Origin: Adiantum capillus-veneris
Lineage: Eukaryota > Streptophyta > Polypodiopsida > Polypodiales > Pteridaceae
Length of the DNA: 64,000 bases
Direction of reading: 5' to 3'
Assembly: GCA_014529385.2 (NCBI GenBank)
Contig: CM043949.1
Location: forward strand, 114,085,477 to 114,149,476
In this document: in pieces, positions 1 through 10,798 of the stretch
How the letters are laid out: each line of letters begins with the position of its first letter
Numbering within the stretch: position 1 is the stretch's first letter
Translations under genes and position numbers: made by a program
The notes under the pieces: generated by a model
The model's database searches: none
The model's input: the letters and a program-made list of their open reading frames with translations, nothing else
Told to the model about the DNA's origin: nothing

Positions 1-2
1 CA

Positions 3-993
3 CGACTTCTACAAAGGCCAAATGGAGCAAGACCACCTCCACAAGGAGTGGAAGGAGTTCCACCTTTACCAAACCCAAATGTGCATGTGGTAGAGGTGAA
101 AAACTCAAATGAGGTTGACATGGAAGAAAATGGCATTAAGCGTGGCCGAGGGAAAGGTAAGGAGAAAGAAGGGGTTACATCACAAAGTGACCATGGATGA
201 GAAAAGAAGGCAAAGGAGACCAAGGAAACCAAGAGGACGCGGCGTCGTATTAACCTCCAAGACTTTCCTCTTGGACATGGTATGGCTCCATACAACTTGT
301 TGGAAGACATGAGAGGTAAGGGTCCTGATATCTCATGGCTTCAGTTTCTTGCATTATGCCCACAAGTTAGGAGGGATTTAACAAAGGCAGTTAACACTAG
401 GAGAAAGGTAAAAGAGAGTGTGCCTCTTGTAAAAATTGCACATGCTGAAATGAATGAGGATATTATACCTGTGCTAGATTGTTACATCAAAGGAAGATTG
501 GTTAGGAAAGGTCTAGTGGATGGGGGTGCACAAATTTGCATCATGACAGAGGGACTCATGCAAAAACTAGGCATGCACATCCATGAGACACCTGAAATCA
601 AAGTCAAGATGGCAAACAAGCAAGGCTATGTGCGTAGGCATTTGTAAAAATGTCTTTGTAGAGGCCTTTGGCATTAACAAGGCAGTGGATTTTTATGTTA
701 TGTTGACCAAGGGAAGTGGTTATCCATTTATCCTAGGAAGACCATGGCTAATGAAAAGGCGAGCTTTGCAGGATTGGGAGAGTGGAAAATTAACTTGCAG
801 GAACGAAAATCATAAGAAGGTTGTCTTTAACATGAAGGAGAAACGCCAAGAGGAGCTCCATGAAGAATTGTCTCCAAGTGAGACGGAAGAAGATTGGACA
901 GATAACACTTCAGAAGAAGAAAGTAGCAGCAGCATTACTGAAGAGGAGTCTTCCATCGAAGTCATGGGGGTAAGGTTTAAGCCAAACAACTAG
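3..993 (+). pseudogene. Tat-like Ty3/gypsy: gag tail and aspartic protease
   Basis: Seen: the open frame from base 3 starts inside a Pro/Lys/Arg-rich gag tail, has a TGA at 198-200, and continues through RINLQDFPLGHG, which matches the gag-pol junction of the better copy at 31.87 kb. A retropepsin-like site follows (LVDGGAQICIM, about 515-545; DGGA in place of DTGA/DSGA). A frameshift near 625-640 moves the reading into the frame that ends at 993, carrying FILGRPWLMKRRALQDWESG, the usual motif after the protease flap region, then an acidic Glu/Ser-rich linker. Family knowledge: this is the protease that processes Gag-Pol in virus-like particles. The window start removes the rest of gag and the 5' LTR. 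The TGA, the frameshift and the TAG at 991-993 make it non-functional. Confidence 0.85.
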
Positions 994-2135
994 GAGACCT
1001 CTTGCCCAGGTTTGGAAGAGGTAGGTACTCAAGAGAATCAAAAAGTGGAAGATGAAAGAATGCTAGAAGGTATGCTATCTACAACACTTACAAAGGATGA
1101 AAGAGAGGAGTTCAAATGTGTGCTAAGGAAATTTCCTAGGCTTTTTGCTAAAGACTACACCGATGTGCGTGGAGTAGATGCTGTTCAACACAAAATTGAG
1201 TTGAAGCCAGAGGCCACACCTAAGGCTCAGAAGCTACGAAGGCTAGGAGTCATCAAGGAGCAGGCTTTACTCAAGGAGGTAAGCAAGCTTCTAGCATTAG
1301 GTTTCATTTATCCAGTGGAGAATTTAGAGTGGGTCTCTCCCGTTGTTGTCACTCCTAAGAAAAACGGAAAGTGGAGGGTGTGTGTGGATTACCGTCCGCT
1401 CAATGAGGCAACAAAAAGAGATCACTTTCCCCTCCCATTTCAGGATAAGATACTAAATGAGGTAGCTGGTCATGAGAAGTACACTGTGTGTGATGGCTAC
1501 TCAGGTTACTTTCAAATAGGGATTGCATTGGACGACCAATTGAAAACAACTTTCATCACTCCTTGGGGTTGTTATGCTTTTAGAGTCATGCCATTTGGCC
1601 TGACAAATGCTCCTGCAACTTTCCAACGTTTCATGAACATGGTGTTTCAAGCATTCTTTGGAAAGTCAATTAGGGTGTTCATTGATGATTCCTGCATTTA
1701 TAGCTCAAAATCATTGCATCTACAAAGGGTAGAAGAAGGATTGAAGAAGCTTTATGACATGGGAGGTCAACTCAACCCGGACAAGTGCCACATAGGTGAG
1801 GGTGAAGTGATCTTGCTAGGTCACAAGGTTTCCTATAAAGGCGTTGAGGTGGATCCTTTGAAGGAAAAGGCTCTTATTGAGCTCCCATCACCGAAGAGTC
1901 TTAAGGAGGTCATCTCTTTCATTCAGAAGGTGAAGTATATGTCACGCTTCATTCACTTAGCCTCAGAGTTGCTTCATCCTTTGCAAAAGTTGACACAACA
2001 AGTAGAATTTGCATGGTCTGATGAGCTTGAAGAGTATTTTTGTAACATTAAAGTCATTTTGTCAGAGCTACCAACACTCATGCCTCCTTGTTGGGAGTAC
2101 ACATTCTTTGTTAGCTCTAGTGTTGGAAGGGAAAC
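994..2135 (+). pseudogene. Tat-like Ty3/gypsy: reverse transcriptase and start of first RNase H
   Basis: Seen: same frame as the preceding piece after its stop. The RT fingers/palm run from WVSPVVVTPKKNGKWRVCVD (about 1330-1389) through ATFQRF to the catalytic box FIDDSCIYSS (about 1679-1708), then LGHKVSYKGVEVDP and FIQKVKYMSRFI. The active-site box is F-I-D-D rather than the commoner Y-x-D-D; both aspartates are present. Next comes a gypsy RNase H that is degenerate (VSSSVGRETIGA, no DAS motif) and is cut by a deletion near 2130-2150. Compared with the element at 31.9-35.3 kb, about 30 residues are missing and the frame changes. Family knowledge: RT/RNase H copies element RNA to DNA in the particle. 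Confidence 0.88.
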
Positions 2136-3650
2136 AATTGGTGCTGAGCAGAACTCATGATGCTTTCTCTCATGTTTGCGGTGAGAAATTTTAGATCCTA
2201 CTTGCCACCAAAACCTTTTGTAATTCTCACTGCAGAAAATTTGTTTCCTTGGGTGTCATCTCAAATGAATCTTAGCACTAGGATCTCAAAGTGGATTATG
2301 GAATTGCAAGAGTTCCAATACTCTTTCAAGGTAGAAGATAGTGTGCGTGCACAATTGGCAGGGATCCTTACTTATAGGGTACATGAGAAGGTGATTAAGG
2401 TGCCTGAAGTAAAGACCCTACCATTGCCACCACCTAAAAGTATTCCTAATGCTTTTACCTTGTTCTTTGATGGAGCTTTTCGACGAGTCAGAGGAAAAGC
2501 AGGGGGAGGGCTAGTGTTGCTCAACCCAAGTGGAGAGGTGGTCATGAAAGAGAAGGTCAATCTACTAGGTTCAACTAGCAACAATGAAGCAGAATATGAC
2601 ACACTACTTCATGGTTTGAAGATGTGCATTGGCCAAGAAATAAAACGTGTCATAGTAAAGGGAGATGCACTTCTCATTGTTAAACAGATTTTAGGCATTT
2701 GGGAATGCAAGAATGAAAGCTTAAGGACAAAAGTTCATGCCATTCGTAGGATGTTTAATCAGTTTAAAGAAGTGAAACTATATCATATTCTGAAGAAACA
2801 AAATGAAGATGCCGATTTACTTGCACAACAAGCAGTTACATGTGTTGAGAAAGAAGTGCACGTCATCATGGTGGCAATAGCTGTCAAGCAACCGAGATAC
2901 CAGGGATTGGAGTCATTGACTCCCATTATTGGCTACATTTTGGAGGGTGAGTTTCCACAAGACTTCACGAAGGCTCAGAAGAGGAGACTCATGAAGAAGG
3001 CAAACGCGTATCTCTTCCTAGAAGGATCCCTCTACCAAAGAGGAAAGGATCAAGTGTGCAGAAGAGTATCAACTATCGAGGAAATTCCAGCCATTCTAAA
3101 AGGTTTGCATGAAGAAACATGTGGTGTTCATTTTGCCCAAGAATTAATTGTGAAGAAGATTTTGCTTGCGGGGTATGTTTGGCCAAGTTTGTATGTGGAT
3201 GTTCAACATTGGTGTAAAAGCTGTCACAATTGTCAGATAAATGGAAATAGAAGGTTGGTGCATGGCTCGAGGCAAATAGTGCTTGCAAATGGACCCTTTG
3301 AAAAATGGGGCATTGATGATATGGGTCCTCTACCTAGAACAAAGAATGGTAAACTCTACATTCTAGTGGCTGTGGACTACATGACTAGGTGGGTAGAGAC
3401 TCAAAGTGTGGCAAGGGTAAATGGGAAAACAGTGAGTAGGTTTGTCTACACTAATATTTGTTGTAGATTTGGAACACCTCCAGAGATTGTTTCGGATAAT
3501 GGTCCGGGGTTCAAGAAGGGTTTACTCACAGAAGTTTGTGAAGAGCTTCACATTCTACATCGTCATAGCACTCCATACTACCCACAGTCAAATGGTTTGG
3601 TGGAGAAGGCTAATGGTGTCATTGCAGGAATCATTAGAAAGATGGTGTAA
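2136..3650 (+). pseudogene. Tat-like Ty3/gypsy: second RNase H and integrase core
   Basis: Seen: frame from about 2150 to a TAA at 3648-3650. It begins with the end of the gypsy RNase H (SYLLPKPF-like, here SYLPPKPFVILT). A complete second RNase H of the archaeal-like type follows: FFDGAFRRVRGKAGGG (about 2463-2510), NNEAEYDTL, KGDALLIVKQ and NEDADLLAQQA. This keeps the D-E-D-D layout. Integrase follows with its HHCC region (HEETCGVHF ... WCKSCHNCQ, about 3107-3236) and DDE core: WGIDDMGPL, IVSDNGPGFKKG and GLVEKANG, so all three catalytic positions look present. Two RNase H domains before integrase is characteristic of the plant Tat/Ogre lineage. The missing piece of the first RNase H and the terminal stop inactivate it. 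Confidence 0.87.
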
Positions 3651-4241
3651 AACAAGACAAAATTATGGGATGAATTCTTGGATGGTGCCTTGTGGGTATA
3701 TCGAACCAAATATAGGCAAGCCACGGAGTTCACACCATTTCACTTGGTCTATGGTCAAGAGGCTTTACAGCCTATCAAGCTCAACATTCCAACAATGCGG
3801 CTTCATGGAAAAGGTGCACAAGATGATCAAGAGGTATGGATGGATCGACTTCTTACGTTAGTGGAGCTTGAGTGGAAAAGAGAAGCAGCTTACGAGTGCT
3901 ACAAGAGGAAAGCCACACAAATGAAAGAAAAGCTCGACAAGAAACTGAAGGACAAAGGCATCAAGGAAGGAGAGCTTGTGCCAAGTTACTATCAGCTTAT
4001 GGACTTGAATGGTAAAGAGCACTCCAAGAAAGTAAACGGGTATCACTTGAAGCCCTATTTGAGTCCCCTTCTACCAAAGGATCTACCAAAGATCTGTCAA
4101 GAGGCCGCTGTCTCATGTAAGTATTGTTACATGAAGCATGAGTGTAACTCCAGCCAAAATTCTGAGCGGCCAAACAATGAAGATCTCGTCAAGGACTCTG
4201 AAGCAGTCTCTTTGGAAAAGATGCTCTATGATGGTACATGA
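3651..4241 (+). pseudogene. Tat-like Ty3/gypsy: integrase C-terminal part
   Basis: Seen: continues in the same frame after the TAA at 3648-3650: WDEFLDGALWVYRTKYRQAT, FHLVYGQEALQP, then a Lys-rich helix (MKEKLDKKLKDKGIKEGELV) and YQLMDLNG ... KVNGYHLKPYL before a TGA at 4239-4241. Relative to the element at 35.2-36.0 kb, roughly 30-35 residues between GELV and YQL are missing, in frame, removing the KWQGPF-type strand of the integrase C-terminal barrel. There is no chromodomain. The PPT and LTR start follow immediately. Confidence 0.8.
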
Positions 4242-4256
4242 ATATACCATCATCCT

Positions 4257-4265
4257 GGGGGAGGG
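4257..4265 (+). other. Polypurine tract of the first Tat-like element
   Basis: GGGGGAGGG lies 16 bp after the pol stop and 4 bp before a TG that opens the presumed 3' LTR (TGATAGCCG at 4270). Position and composition fit the plus-strand DNA primer of a Ty3/gypsy element. Confidence 0.7.
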
Positions 4266-4269
4266 CTAA

Positions 4270-5893
4270 TGATAGCCGTTTTTCGGCTCCCCGCAATTGC
4301 CATAGTGAGCTACCTCACCCTACCAAAATTCACCCAAACACTATGGCTATCCCTACCATTTCACTGTATATAGGCGTGTGTGAGTTAGGGGATTTTTCCC
4401 ATATTTTCTTAAAAACCCTAAATTAGCTAGTCACTGGGCTAGTTGAGTCAAAAAAATAAATAAAATCAAAAAAATAAAATATATTATGGCCCATTTGTGT
4501 GTAAATATTGAATTATATATATGGCCTAAATATAGGGATTTTTATAATTATTCTGGTATTTTATTTAAATATTTATACTTAGGTGTGTGTTTTATTAAAC
4601 CTGTGTATGTCTTCTTTCATCCTCTTACACCATAAGTATATTTCGCCAATGTGTACATACTCTAACCTCATATTTTTCTTTTATACCAATCACCCCCACA
4701 TTTTCACCCTCACCCTCGTGAAAACAAAAAAATTGATTTCTACTCATTCGTCACGTTTATTATATTATTTACTTGCATACCTTTTCCTCTTTCACCCAAA
4801 ATAATACAAAGAGGGACCATATCATATGATTCCAATATCGTTCCATATCCATAATTCCTCCATATTTTTATTATTATTTTTACTCATTATTCTAACACCA
4901 TGTGCTCATTAAGCTAAAGTCCATGAATAGTCCATACACTAGTCCCACCATGTATATATTTCTTTATTCACCAATAATCCTCCTCCATGCATGGGTCAAG
5001 GGCAACTTGGATGCTTTGTATTATGATATGACAAAGGAGGGGCTCACTCTTGGATGCATTGTACAAATTCAACAAAGGAGGGGGCCACTAAAAGACTTTT
5101 GCAGGCATAAAAACAGGCTTTTTGGTGAGAATTTTGGCACCTATCTCCACTCCGAATTTAGAGCGGTGATCAAAAGAGAAAATGTAGCTCACACTTTGAA
5201 TAATCACCTCAAATTTTTTCATGATTTTTGGAGTAACCACTATTGAGCTATGATGTTTTGAGTGGACCCTAATCTGCCCACTTTTCTCACAAGTAGCCCA
5301 TAGTCTTCTCTCACCTCTTTCCACACTTCTACACACACACACACACGCATTCCTCTCAATCCCTCACTCAAACCTGCACCTTCAATGGTTTCCCTCACCT
5401 TCTTCACCATTAACCTCCCCTCTTACTCCCATAGCTCTCATACGAGCTCTCCATGTACATACACCATCTCTATGCCTTTCTCTATTATCTCCAAAGTCCA
5501 ATTCCATCTTACTCCTTATATATATACATACATTCAACATGTGTACCATGCTTAACCTCTGAAAATCAAGAGATCTCATCAACGGAATTACCATTTTCAT
5601 CACGATAATCAACCTTGGCGGCGGTGGCGTAAAGAAGGGAAGACGAAGAAGAAGATCGATAGTCATTTTGAGAACCTACACAAGTAAGTCCAAAACTTCT
5701 TCAACCTTCACCATCACAAGGATTTGCTCACTTCATTCAACCATCTTACTTCAACCATTCCCCCCATTCTACCCATTGTAAATATATCATTAACTTTCTA
5801 GTGATTACTAACACTAACCACTAACATACTAGCACAAAATAGCCATTGACCTAACCATAAAAGACACCTCACCTCAAGACATGTACAAAGTAA

Positions 5894-5940
<47 letters not shown>

Positions 5941-6830
5941 CTTACTTAAAACTTTACTTTCACCTTATCTACCATCAATAATGCTCTCTTTTGAGCCCAC
6001 ATCCATGACTCAAGCAGACAAAGAAGGCCCACAATGTTTTGATATTCAAAAAAATCATAATCCTGATTTGTTAGCTTGTAAATTAGGATTTCCAATAATC
6101 TTAATGAGGGGTTTCAAACCTATAAATAGGCTCCTCTCCTTCTTGTAAAATAACCTCCAACATCTCACGTAGCACCCCAACACTCTATGCGTGAGGAGAG
6201 ACTTAGGTGTAGCAACCACTTGTGAGCTTCACTCTTGGTGTGAGAGAAGACTTCAAGCTACACATTGCAAGTGAGAGAGCGTGAGTTCCTCAAATCTCAA
6301 AACCACTATTGTATATGCTCCTTCATCATCAATAAATTGAGGTTTGGTGCATCAAAGGCGTGATTCGACGTTCAAATCTTTGTCCTTCCATTTGTGCAAT
6401 ACGGTTTGGTGAATTCAAGGTGACTTGTGTATTTTGAGTTTCTATCGGTTGATCTTGATTTTAGAAAGTTTTTTAGTGTGTTTTTCATTGCCAATTTTGT
6501 GTCCATTGTAAGAGGGTATTGTGGTGAGAGGTCTCCCACACCCTAAGACAGTGTGTGTGTGTTTTGAAAATGATTAGCAATCACTAAGCATTGAGTGAGT
6601 TTTTGTACAAGCTCTATGATAGCATCATAACAAACCATCTCCATTTGCAAGTCACAAATAAGGTATTACGCAAGATCCTTTTCTCTCTCTCTTCCCTTTG
6701 GTCTAGCTCTCTCTGGTCCATTTTGTGTGTGTCTTGGTGTGAGGTTTCTTGTGTGTGTTGTGTGGTGCATCTTTTTGGTTGTACCAAAATATCTCTTGCG
6801 TCCTAGTTCGCATACTATAACTAGGTGGTG
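4270..6830 (+). repeat. Putative 3' LTR and unassigned flank
   Basis: Seen: starts with TGATAGCC right after the PPT. TATA-like boxes occur at about 4364 (TATATAGG) and about 6122 (CTATAAATAGGC); AATAAA lies near 6330 after the second. A (CT)n tract is at 5894-5942. At 6826-6847 there is a TGGTGCCCC string that could be a primer-binding site. I could not find a matching TG...CA end or a second copy, so the right boundary is unknown and two different LTRs may be joined here. No coding region recognised. Confidence 0.4.
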
Positions 6831-6969
6831 CCCCTATCTTGTCTGGGTTTGGCTGTGGGTTTGCTGTTTTTTTGTGCTTGTGGTTGCCGCAGCCCCAATT
6901 GAGCAGCACGGGAGCCTTGAGGGGTGTTTAGAGGTCGCCTCTCTTGTTGCCCGCCCCGGACCGCCTCAC

Positions 6970-8050
6970 TAGCATACTCATCAGCATGCTAGTTAGCATA
7001 TCTGAATATGCTAACTAGCATACTAGCTATGCTAAGAAGAATAATCAGTGTGTAATTTAGCATATGAGTCATTGTTAACCACATGAATGTGTGCTAAGAA
7101 GAATAGTAGGTATGCTAACTAGCATACATATTGTGTTAACCAGGACACTTATTATGTTGAACAGCATAGCCAGCACACTACGAATGCTAAGTAGCATAAA
7201 TCAGCGTACCTGTTATGCTACTTAGCATTCTCAGCTGTGCTAACTAGCATACTCATGAGCATGCTAGTTAGCATGCTGAGTATGCTAGTTAGCATAGCTA
7301 AATATGCTAACTAGCATACTAGCATAAACCATCTTACCCGTTATGCTACTTAGCATTCTTAGCTGTGCTAACTAGCATACTCTGCATGTTAGTTAGCTAG
7401 CTGAGTATGCTTACTAACATGCTATATTGCGAGTTAGGATAGCTGAGTATGCTAACTAGCATACTAGATGTGCTAACAAGCAAAATTAGTGTGTAGTTTA
7501 ACATATGAGTCATGGTTAACCACACAAAGTGTGCTAAGAAGAATAGAAGGCTAACTAGCATACATATTGTGCTAACTAGCACACTTGTTATGTTGAATAG
7601 CATAGCCAGCACACTAGCATAAAAGGTGTTAAAGTAGCATACATATTGTGCTAACTAGAGTAGTCCTCAAGATCACTAGGCATGCTAACTAGAAGAAGAT
7701 TTATGCTTAACACCATACCCACCATATAGGAATGCTAACTAGCATATACCATAAACCAGCTTACCCATTATGCTAGTTAGCATACTACGAAAGGTAGCTA
7801 GCATACTCATTGTGTCAAAGAACATTCTGAGCATGCTAGTTAGCATAATAGGTATGCTAACTAGGATAAAGGGTGTTATAGTAGCTTACATATTGTGCTA
7901 GACAGCATACTTATCATGCTAAACAGCATACCCAACATACTAGGAGTGAGACTATGCTAACTAGCACACATGCTAGGTGGCATACATAGCATAACATATT
8001 GTGATAACTAGCATGCTCTATATGCTAGGTAGATTACTAGCATGCTAGAA
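6970..8050. repeat. Array of palindromic GCTAACTAGC/GCTAGTTAGC words
   Basis: Seen: at least ten GCTAACTAGC and at least five GCTAGTTAGC (its reverse complement), plus many one-base variants, usually inside TATGCTAACTAGCATA. Longer units also repeat: the block at about 7010-7180 recurs at about 7450-7615, and the block at about 7195-7320 recurs at about 7322-7400, so there are nested periods near 440 and 127 bp. It lies directly downstream of copy A of the transposase-like gene, where an intron is predicted. Confidence 0.85.
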
Positions 8051-8058
8051 TGCATAAG

Positions 8059-9150
8059 TTATGGCGCAAGTATGTCATTGATCACTTGAGACTCATCCAA
8101 GAGGTGCACAGGGTGTTTTATGTAGCTTTTCCTTCTCACTCTCTTTCGACAAACATCCTTCTTGTTGGGTGAAACACGAGTCTCGTTTGTCCAAAATGTG
8201 TAGACCAATTCCTTAATTTCATCTGTGATAGGGCTATGACGGTGTTGCTTGTGACATCCAGCCAATGAAAACAGTCGAGCATTGACACCAGACTTCACCT
8301 GCCGTGATTTTTCTTTGAACAAGCTGCGAGGATCATTAGGCAAAATTTGGACTCACAAAGGGGCCCTTTAAGGAGTTTGACTTTACCTCTCTCTACCAAA
8401 ACGGGCGCATGGATAAATTTTTGTAAATAAACTCCAAAGTTGGCGGAGGTTTGACAGTTAGAATGTCCTCTTCAAGCTCTATCTACTGATATATAGCACG
8501 CCATGAGATTCCTCATATTTTAGAAGATTCTTTTTTTGATTCACTTAGATTCTGACAGAGCTTGAAGAGGACATTCTAACTGTCAAACTTCCGCCAACTT
8601 TGGAGTTTATTTGCAAAAATTTATCCATGTGCCCGTTTTGGTAGAGAGAGGTAAAGTCAAACTCCTTAAAGGGCCCCTTTGTGAGTCCAAATTTTGCCTA
8701 ATGCGACTTTTAGGACCTTGGAGAATTTGGCAATAGGCATGTTTTCCTTTGAATTTATCATCATCTGCAATGCTGCATTCTTCAAAAACAGCTCCTCGTT
8801 AGAAGCTGGCTGCTTGATGATAGCTAGTGTGTTGCGGACATTGGAGACAATTGCACTCTACACAGCAGCCTCCTCCTCTAAAGACTGATCACAGATTGCC
8901 CGAACAAGCGGATGTTGAGCAACAAGATTCCAGATTTCACACTTTGCTTCTTTGTTGAGACCTTCAGTCCTACTCTTGAAAGTTTTCACAATCTCGAAGG
9001 AGATTTTTCTTTTCTTCGCATTGTCGACGGCATGATGTCCTCGTTTAGTTGTCATCTGTCGGTGCTCCTACTGTTTAGGCTTTCTTTCTGTCTCATATTT
9101 CTTGATAATAGAAAGAGCTGGATGCTGGTAGTTTTGATTCATTTCCTGTA
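8059..9150 (-). pseudogene. Transposase-like family, copy A (N-terminal part, broken)
   Basis: Seen on the minus strand: IIKKYETERK near 9120, then EIWNLVAQHPLV and LFLKNAALQMMINSKEN to 8704, a foldback insertion (8334-8703), then ITDEIKELVYTFWTNETRVS and PNKKDVCRKRVRRKSYIKH to HLLDESQ near 8085. These align in order with copy B (IIREYESRRK, FLKRSTMLMLVSSKD, PEEVKELVENFWTLETCVS, PNKKD, HLLEVSH), where the sequence is continuous. After SQ comes GTGATC, at the same place where copy B has GTATGA, consistent with a conserved splice donor. Beyond it lies the GCTAACTAGC array instead of the next exon. Breaks: the foldback, a stop near the start and at least one frame change. Function unknown; see copy B. 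Confidence 0.6.
8334..8703. mobile_element. Foldback/MITE-like element with about 147-bp inverted arms
   Basis: Seen: arms 8334-8480 and 8557-8703 are reverse complements with only a few mismatches, around a 76-bp loop. If the ends are GGCAAAATTTGG (8339) and its complement (to 8698), the flanking dinucleotides are TA on both sides, as for TA-duplicating transposons. It has no coding capacity. It splits copy A of the transposase-like gene, while the homologous stretch in copy B (about 25,450-25,560) is uninterrupted. Confidence 0.75.
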
Positions 9151-9262
9151 ATGGCTCCCTTCTGCCTCCATTTCTAGTGGCACTAATGTTGTCTGCTGTC
9201 TGCTGGTTTTACATATCTGCAAGTATGCTAAGCTTTGCCAACTCAACTTCGAGGCAATAAGC

Positions 9263-9263
<1 letters not shown>

Positions 9264-9340
<77 letters not shown>

Positions 9341-9393
9341 AGGGAGGGAGGGAGAGACTGGTCTAAGAGTGAGACAGAGAGGGAGTCTGCGTT

Positions 9394-9455
<62 letters not shown>

Positions 9456-9516
9456 AGGGAGGGAGGGAGTAGGAATAGAACTGGTCTGAGAGTGAGATAG
9501 AGAGGGATTCTGTGTC

Positions 9517-9609
<93 letters not shown>

Positions 9610-9610
9610 C
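9264..9610. repeat. (GA)n microsatellite with GGGA-rich interruptions
   Basis: Three (GA)n runs (about 9267-9329, 9400-9449, 9519-9608) separated by related spacers containing GGGAGGGAGGGAGGGA and TCTGAGAGTGAGA-like text, so a unit of about 120 bp has been duplicated. Ser/Leu and Arg/Glu reading frames across it are composition artefacts. Confidence 0.95.
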
Positions 9611-9750
9611 CACACCCCACGTCGCCGTCGTAACTGAAAACAGAGGCCACACCCCATATGGGAGGGAACAAATAATATATCTTATGGTTATTAAAATTTC
9701 AAACTTCACTTGCTCTTTGGTTTTGAATAGATGCTAACAAGCACCTCTTA

Positions 9751-9812
9751 CTAGCATTGTCCGAGAAACCAAAAAGCATGACAAGTTAACATGCTTATAC
9801 CCATACGTAATG
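9751..9812. repeat. End fragment of the 24.0-24.3 kb foldback family
   Basis: TAGCATTGTCCG, AAAAAGCATGACA and GTTAACATGCTT occur here in the same order and spacing as at 24,243-24,297. GCTAACAAGC lies just upstream. No partner arm was found nearby, so this is a single terminal piece. Confidence 0.6.
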
Positions 9813-9954
9813 ATTGGCTAAGTCATACGATTGAGCTTTTAGTAGACTGGATAAGTCTAAGTTTGGAAAATACCATATTGATTTGAGTTATTATAAATAT
9901 TGATGTACACACAAGAGAATCCTCAAATCACTTCTACGTTGGAAAACCCTCAGA

Positions 9955-10692
9955 ACAATGCTATTTACACAAAACTTTAAGAAAAGAAATTGTTGCTCAA
10001 ACAAACGGAGTCACCTTCCTTTTAAAGGAGAGGGTGCTGATATTGAGAAAGATGCAGAAGTATGGATTGAAGCTATGGATGATTATTTCTCTACTCCAAG
10101 GCTACACCTGCAAATTAAGCGATGCTAGGGATGTTTCGCCTCTCAGGGGAAGCAAAATTATGGTGGAAACAACATTGTCATGACATGGGAGTGTTGGAGA
10201 ACTCTCAGAGTTGGTGGAAAATCAAACAAGCAGTGAAGGAAAAATACTTACCCCCTGCCCCTGAAGCGATAAAGATAAATGAGTTCTTTAGCTTGAAACA
10301 TTTAGAGTTTATTTTTATCATTGGAATATTACTACTCAAAGTTTGTAAGGCTTAGACATTACGCACTAGTAATGACCATAGAGCAACATGTAGGTTGCTT
10401 TTGTGAAGGTTTAAGAGAACCAATTAGCTCGCAATTGGAAGCTTTAAACCCTATCAATGTAGAAGATGCTTTACTACGAGCTAAACCTTTAATGAAGGAA
10501 CAAGGGATTACAAGGAGAATTGAACAGAATCAAAGCTTCAACGATAGACGACCACAAAGATCTTATGCTACTAATGCGCAAAATTCTCCATGGGTGAATG
10601 TTCAATGCTTTGAATGTGGAGAGTTGAGACATTATCTAAACAATTGTCCACGTTTGACTAATAGAGAAGCAGTAGCAAGTGAAGCAAACTAA
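9955..10692 (+). pseudogene. LTR-retrotransposon gag remnant
   Basis: Seen: DAEVWIEAMDDYF (about 10,050), then FRLSGEAKLWWKQH and WWKIKQAVKEKYLPP (retrotransposon Gag fold; frameshift near 10,120), YYSKFVRLRHYA after another shift near 10,320, and a single zinc knuckle CFECGELRHYLNNC (CX2CX4HX4C, about 10,609-10,650), ending at a TAA at 10,690. Family knowledge: Gag forms the particle and binds element RNA through the knuckle. No protease, RT or integrase follows; a polypurine tract and LTR start come within about 100 bp, so the pol region has been deleted. The type fits a chromovirus or related gypsy gag. Confidence 0.75.
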
Positions 10693-10788
10693 GGACATCA
10701 CCCTTTTAGACATAATGATGGTCAGCTAGTATAGTGAGTACGAGTATCCTCACTTTTCCTCGAGATGAGGACATCGCGCATCCCTAAG

Positions 10789-10797
10789 TTGGGGAGA
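10789..10797 (+). other. Polypurine tract after the gag remnant
   Basis: GTTGGGGAGA-type purine tract immediately before TGTAATGTACCC at 10,799, which reads as the start of a 3' LTR. Confidence 0.6.
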
Positions 10798-10798
10798 T

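Noticed and set aside
2018-2040. CTGATGA hammerhead-type core
   Set aside because: It lies inside the RT-RNase H coding region of the first Tat-like element, and no matching GAAA arm or stems were found.
4902-5246. 114-codon frame as a gene
   Set aside because: No motif, A/T-rich context, inside LTR-like DNA.
6727-6972. Frame with a creatininase-like PIEQHG
   Set aside because: Only a six-residue resemblance; no other motif of that family, and Cys/Val/Trp-rich text upstream looks like composition bias.
6970-8050. CRISPR-like array
   Set aside because: Repeat words are about 10-16 bp, vary, occur in both orientations and lack regular unique spacers; no cas genes; the genome is eukaryotic.
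9139-9709. Long Ser/Leu and Arg/Glu reading frames
   Set aside because: They are translations of (GA)n/(CT)n; the same applies at 22,897-23,121, 24,282-24,663, 38,917-40,103, 42,451-42,994, 43,644-43,916 and 45,304-45,689.
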